64,000 bases of DNA from Enhygromyxa salina (GTDB lineage Bacteria; Myxococcota_A; Polyangia; Nannocystales; Nannocystaceae), in the NCBI RefSeq assembly GCF_002994635.1, contig NZ_PVNL01000083.1:34680-98679 (forward strand), in the 5' to 3' direction. The notes under the pieces are model-generated. The model did no database searches. It was not told where the DNA came from and saw only the letters and a program-made list of their open reading frames with translations. Shown here in pieces: positions 61,978 through 64,000 of this stretch; within the stretch, counting starts at the first letter, position 1; every line of letters starts with the position of its first letter. A program made the translations under genes and the position numbers.

Positions 61978-63742
61978 GGCTTGGCTCGGCGGTGTCGGGG
62001 TTGCCCGGCGGCGGGTCGTCGAGGTTGGCGGTCTCGACGAGCGCGAGGGCAGCGAGCGGCGCCAGCAACCGCGCGCGTCGTTCGGTGCCGAGATCCAGGT
62101 GGTCGAGCAGGTGATCGAGCAGCGCGAACGCGGCCGCGTGCGGTCGCGTGGGTCGCAGGCGCTCGGCCTCGAGCAGCCACGCGTCGTCCACGTCCAGCAG
62201 GACCAGGCGATCACCGATCCGGCGGCTCGACCCCAGCGGTCGCAGATCCAAGGTCGCAACCCGCTCGCCGAGCCCACGCACCGCCGCGCAGCGCCAGCGC
62301 TCGCCCTGATCGCGCAGGTACGCGGCGACGATCCCGAGCACCAAGACCTCGGTCGCGCGGGCCAGACGGTGACCCCAGCGATCCAGATCGATCGCGCCGA
62401 GCGAGGCCGCCACGGTCCGCCCGACCGGGGTCTGGGCGTCGAGCAGCGAGACCCCGCGGCGCCGGGCGTCGCGGCACAGCTCGGTCTGCTCGCCGCCGGC
62501 GTAGAGCCGCCCCTCCGAGGCCAGCGCCCGAACCCGGTTGAGCGACAGCGCCGCGCCGCCACGCAGCGGGATCAAGCGCCGATGAAACAGCGAGGGCAAG
62601 TGGCGATACGCGGCCGGCTGGGCCAGCGCGCCCTGCAGCAGGCCGGACAGATCCACGCCTTCGTCGAGCGAGAACCGCCGCGCGGTCCGACGCGAGAGCG
62701 AGACGCCGAGCAGCCCGAGGCCGAGCAGCCCGCAGCTGAGCGCGAGCCATGGCACCCACGGCCCAGTCAGCGCCGCCACCAGCCCCGGCGGAAGTCGGTC
62801 ACGAATGCTCGCGCTCGACGGCTGCGATCCGGTCTGGTCGATGACTGTGATCACGCCTGGGTTGTCCCCGGCGACAGCTGGCGTGGATCCGTTGCCCTGA
62901 CTGCTCGGATCACTCGGATCATTCGGATCACTCGGATCACCCGCTTCATTCGAGCTCGGCGGCTCGACCCTCGCCGTCGGCTCCAACGAGCCACCGTCAG
63001 GCCCAGCGTCGAGGTCCAGGCTCGCGACCGCGACCCCAGCTGGCGGAGGCGGCAGCCCGGGGATCGAGCCGCCCGCAGTGGTCGCGCGGGCGGTCGCGTC
63101 GGCGACCCGCCAGCTGCCATCTTCACCCAGATACTCGACCCACGCGTGGAGCCACGCCGACACGCTGCCTTCGTGACCCACCCAGCCGACCGCCAAGCGA
63201 GCGTCGATGTCGGCGGCGTGGAGCACCGCGACCAGCAGCCCGTTTTGCACGTCGCAGTCGCCGGCGCCGATCTCCAGGGTCCGCGTGACGAAGTCCTTGC
63301 CCTCGAGCACGGCGACCTGATGCTGGACCGCGACGGCGTTGCTGGTCTCGTAGCGCACCCGGGCTTGGACCAGATCGATCGCCGCCCGCGGCCGCTGCTT
63401 GGCCGGGAGCTCGCGCAGCGCCCGGGCCTCGAGCAGCAGTTGCTCGGGCAGCGCGGCGTCGCTGCGCGGCGGCATGCTGACGATCGAGCCGGGCCCGGTG
63501 CGGTAGCGAAGCGTGCCCTCGAGCGACCAACCGAGGATCAGCACGGGCTCGCCAGCGGCGCTGGCGAACACGCGCTTGGGTCCGGCCAGCACGCTGGTGC
63601 CGAGCGCGTCCACGCTGTGGGTCGGCTCGAACACCAAGCTCGAGACGTCGAGGCGATGGCCGCTCGGAACCGGCAGCGGCAGCTCGGCGCCGCCGCGGAC
63701 GTCGATCGGCAAGGTCACCTCGATGCACTGACTCGTGCACAC
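61970..63742 (-). CDS. Membrane transglutaminase-like protein (5' end uncertain)
   Basis: At least 590 residues. A papain-like transglutaminase core has the Cys in GAGDCDVQNGLLVAVLHAAD, His in SAWLHAWVEYLG and Asp in WRVADATARA. A Ser-Asp-Pro linker from 9-base repeats, then two or more membrane-like segments (WVPWLALSCGLLGLGLLGVS, then LARATEVLVLGIVAAYL) and a C-terminal domain follow. The GTG at 63742 is the only start codon in this frame nearby, but the frame stays open with coding-like sequence (RPYFAALIIEQVTGDAG) up to a stop at 63995-63997 inside an inverted repeat, so the true gene probably begins beyond the window. Confidence 0.75.
   Translation of the reverse strand: MCTSQCIEVTLPIDVRGGAELPLPVPSGHRLDVSSLVFEPTHSVDALGTSVLAGPKRVFASAAGEPVLILGWSLEGTLRYRTGPGSIVSMPPRSDAALPEQLLLEARALRELPAKQRPRAAIDLVQARVRYETSNAVAVQHQVAVLEGKDFVTRTLEIGAGDCDVQNGLLVAVLHAADIDARLAVGWVGHEGSVSAWLHAWVEYLGEDGSWRVADATARATTAGGSIPGLPPPPAGVAVASLDLDAGPDGGSLEPTARVEPPSSNEAGDPSDPNDPSDPSSQGNGSTPAVAGDNPGVITVIDQTGSQPSSASIRDRLPPGLVAALTGPWVPWLALSCGLLGLGLLGVSLSRRTARRFSLDEGVDLSGLLQGALAQPAAYRHLPSLFHRRLIPLRGGAALSLNRVRALASEGRLYAGGEQTELCRDARRRGVSLLDAQTPVGRTVAASLGAIDLDRWGHRLARATEVLVLGIVAAYLRDQGERWRCAAVRGLGERVATLDLRPLGSSRRIGDRLVLLDVDDAWLLEAERLRPTRPHAAAFALLDHLLDHLDLGTERRARLLAPLAALALVETANLDDPPPGNPDTAEPSHG
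62904..62939 (-). repeat. 9-base tandem repeat in the transglutaminase linker
   Basis: Four units of CTCGGATCA (the third begins TTC) encode the Ser-Asp-Pro/Asn-Asp-Pro linker. Similar 9-base units encode the Asn-Asp-Ser linker of the SEFIR protein near 5430-5480. Confidence 0.85.
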
Positions 63743-63845
63743 CTGTCCGGGATAGCGCGCGTCGGTCAGCGGTGCGATCGCGCCCGCGTCACCGGTGACC
63801 TGCTCGATGATCAGCGCCGCGAAGTAGGGTCGGGCGGTGGCCGGC

Positions 63846-64000
63846 TCGTAGCGCAGCGCGAGCGGCTCGGCGGCGGCCGGGTCGAGCTCGCTGACCTGCG
63901 GCCCGTGATAGCGCCGGCGTAGATCCCCGTAGCGGGTGCGATCGGTCCCGTCCGCGAGCCCGGCCCCCGCGGCCCCCGAGCCGCTCGCGCTGCGCTACGA
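63846..64000. repeat. Perfect 25-base inverted repeat ending at the window edge
   Basis: 63846-63870 and 63976-64000 are exact reverse complements over 25 bases, and the match may continue beyond the window. Both arms encode EPLALRYE when read inward. The right arm supplies the in-frame stop (63995-63997) that cuts the transglutaminase-like reading frame. It could be a real inverted duplication or a fold-back assembly artefact. Confidence 0.75.

Overview
The window looks like a chromosomal segment of a myxobacterium, probably of the Nannocystis/Plesiocystis/Enhygromyxa branch (inference). The signs are very high GC with strong G/C at third codon positions, many lipoproteins with acidic low-complexity linkers (a run of 17 Gly-Asp units, Asp and Glu-Asp runs), a GCS-plus-TM-plus-Arg tail of the MYXO-CTERM kind, a Ser/Thr kinase with a C-terminal membrane anchor, and a sigma54-dependent NorR circuit. 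No rRNA, tRNA, insertion sequence or CRISPR array was seen.

Layout. 1-12.5 kb: a LysR regulator (cut by the left edge) divergent from a secreted metallo-beta-lactamase-fold protein, an S9 peptidase lipoprotein, a membrane SEFIR protein, serA, trpS, and a minus-strand envelope operon (two or three lipoproteins plus a TonB-dependent receptor). 12.6-21 kb: an iron-storage pair (bfd, bfr) with matching Fur-like palindromes, a Ser/Thr kinase, a decayed gene, a GNAT/FeeM-like enzyme fused to a cyclic-nucleotide-binding domain, a Maf pyrophosphatase, an orphan N-terminal piece of a type IB topoisomerase, a hemerythrin-like protein, a Nei-type DNA glycosylase and a TIGR01777 epimerase. 23.1-26.0 kb: a two-gene cassette of a DUF262 protein overlapping a full-length HipA kinase, with no recognisable HipB; this is the best candidate for an undescribed toxin-antitoxin or defence system.

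26.1-30.3 kb is a nitric-oxide module: norR is divergent from hmp and a 5-formyl-THF cyclo-ligase gene, with a sigma54 promoter and NorR-like sites between them. 30.4-36.7 kb holds a TPR lipoprotein, an outer-membrane protein, an ECF sigma factor/FecR-like anti-sigma pair and two cysteine-rich lipoproteins, closed by a bidirectional terminator. 36.7-40.9 kb on the minus strand holds a TrlF/SMC-like ATPase, a soluble histidine kinase and a response regulator. 41-47.5 kb holds an iodotyrosine-deiodinase-like flavoprotein, a MYXO-CTERM-like protein, an FG-GAP lipoprotein, a frameshifted beta-barrel gene, an Old Yellow Enzyme, and a lipoprotein pair upstream of which lie three related palindromes.

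47.5-51.4 kb is a tightly packed minus-strand operon (unknown membrane protein, murA, hisG, unknown). 51.5-57 kb is an envelope block: a Pal-like lipoprotein, a CpoB/YbgF-like protein, a DUF2914 protein and an SGNH hydrolase-like protein. 57.2-60.2 kb is an M16 peptidase pair. The right end holds a degenerate GHKL-like protein overlapping a membrane transglutaminase-like protein; the upstream part of the latter runs into a perfect inverted repeat ending exactly at the window edge. Most functional calls rest on recognised motifs. Promoter, operator and pseudogene calls are inferences from sequence pattern.
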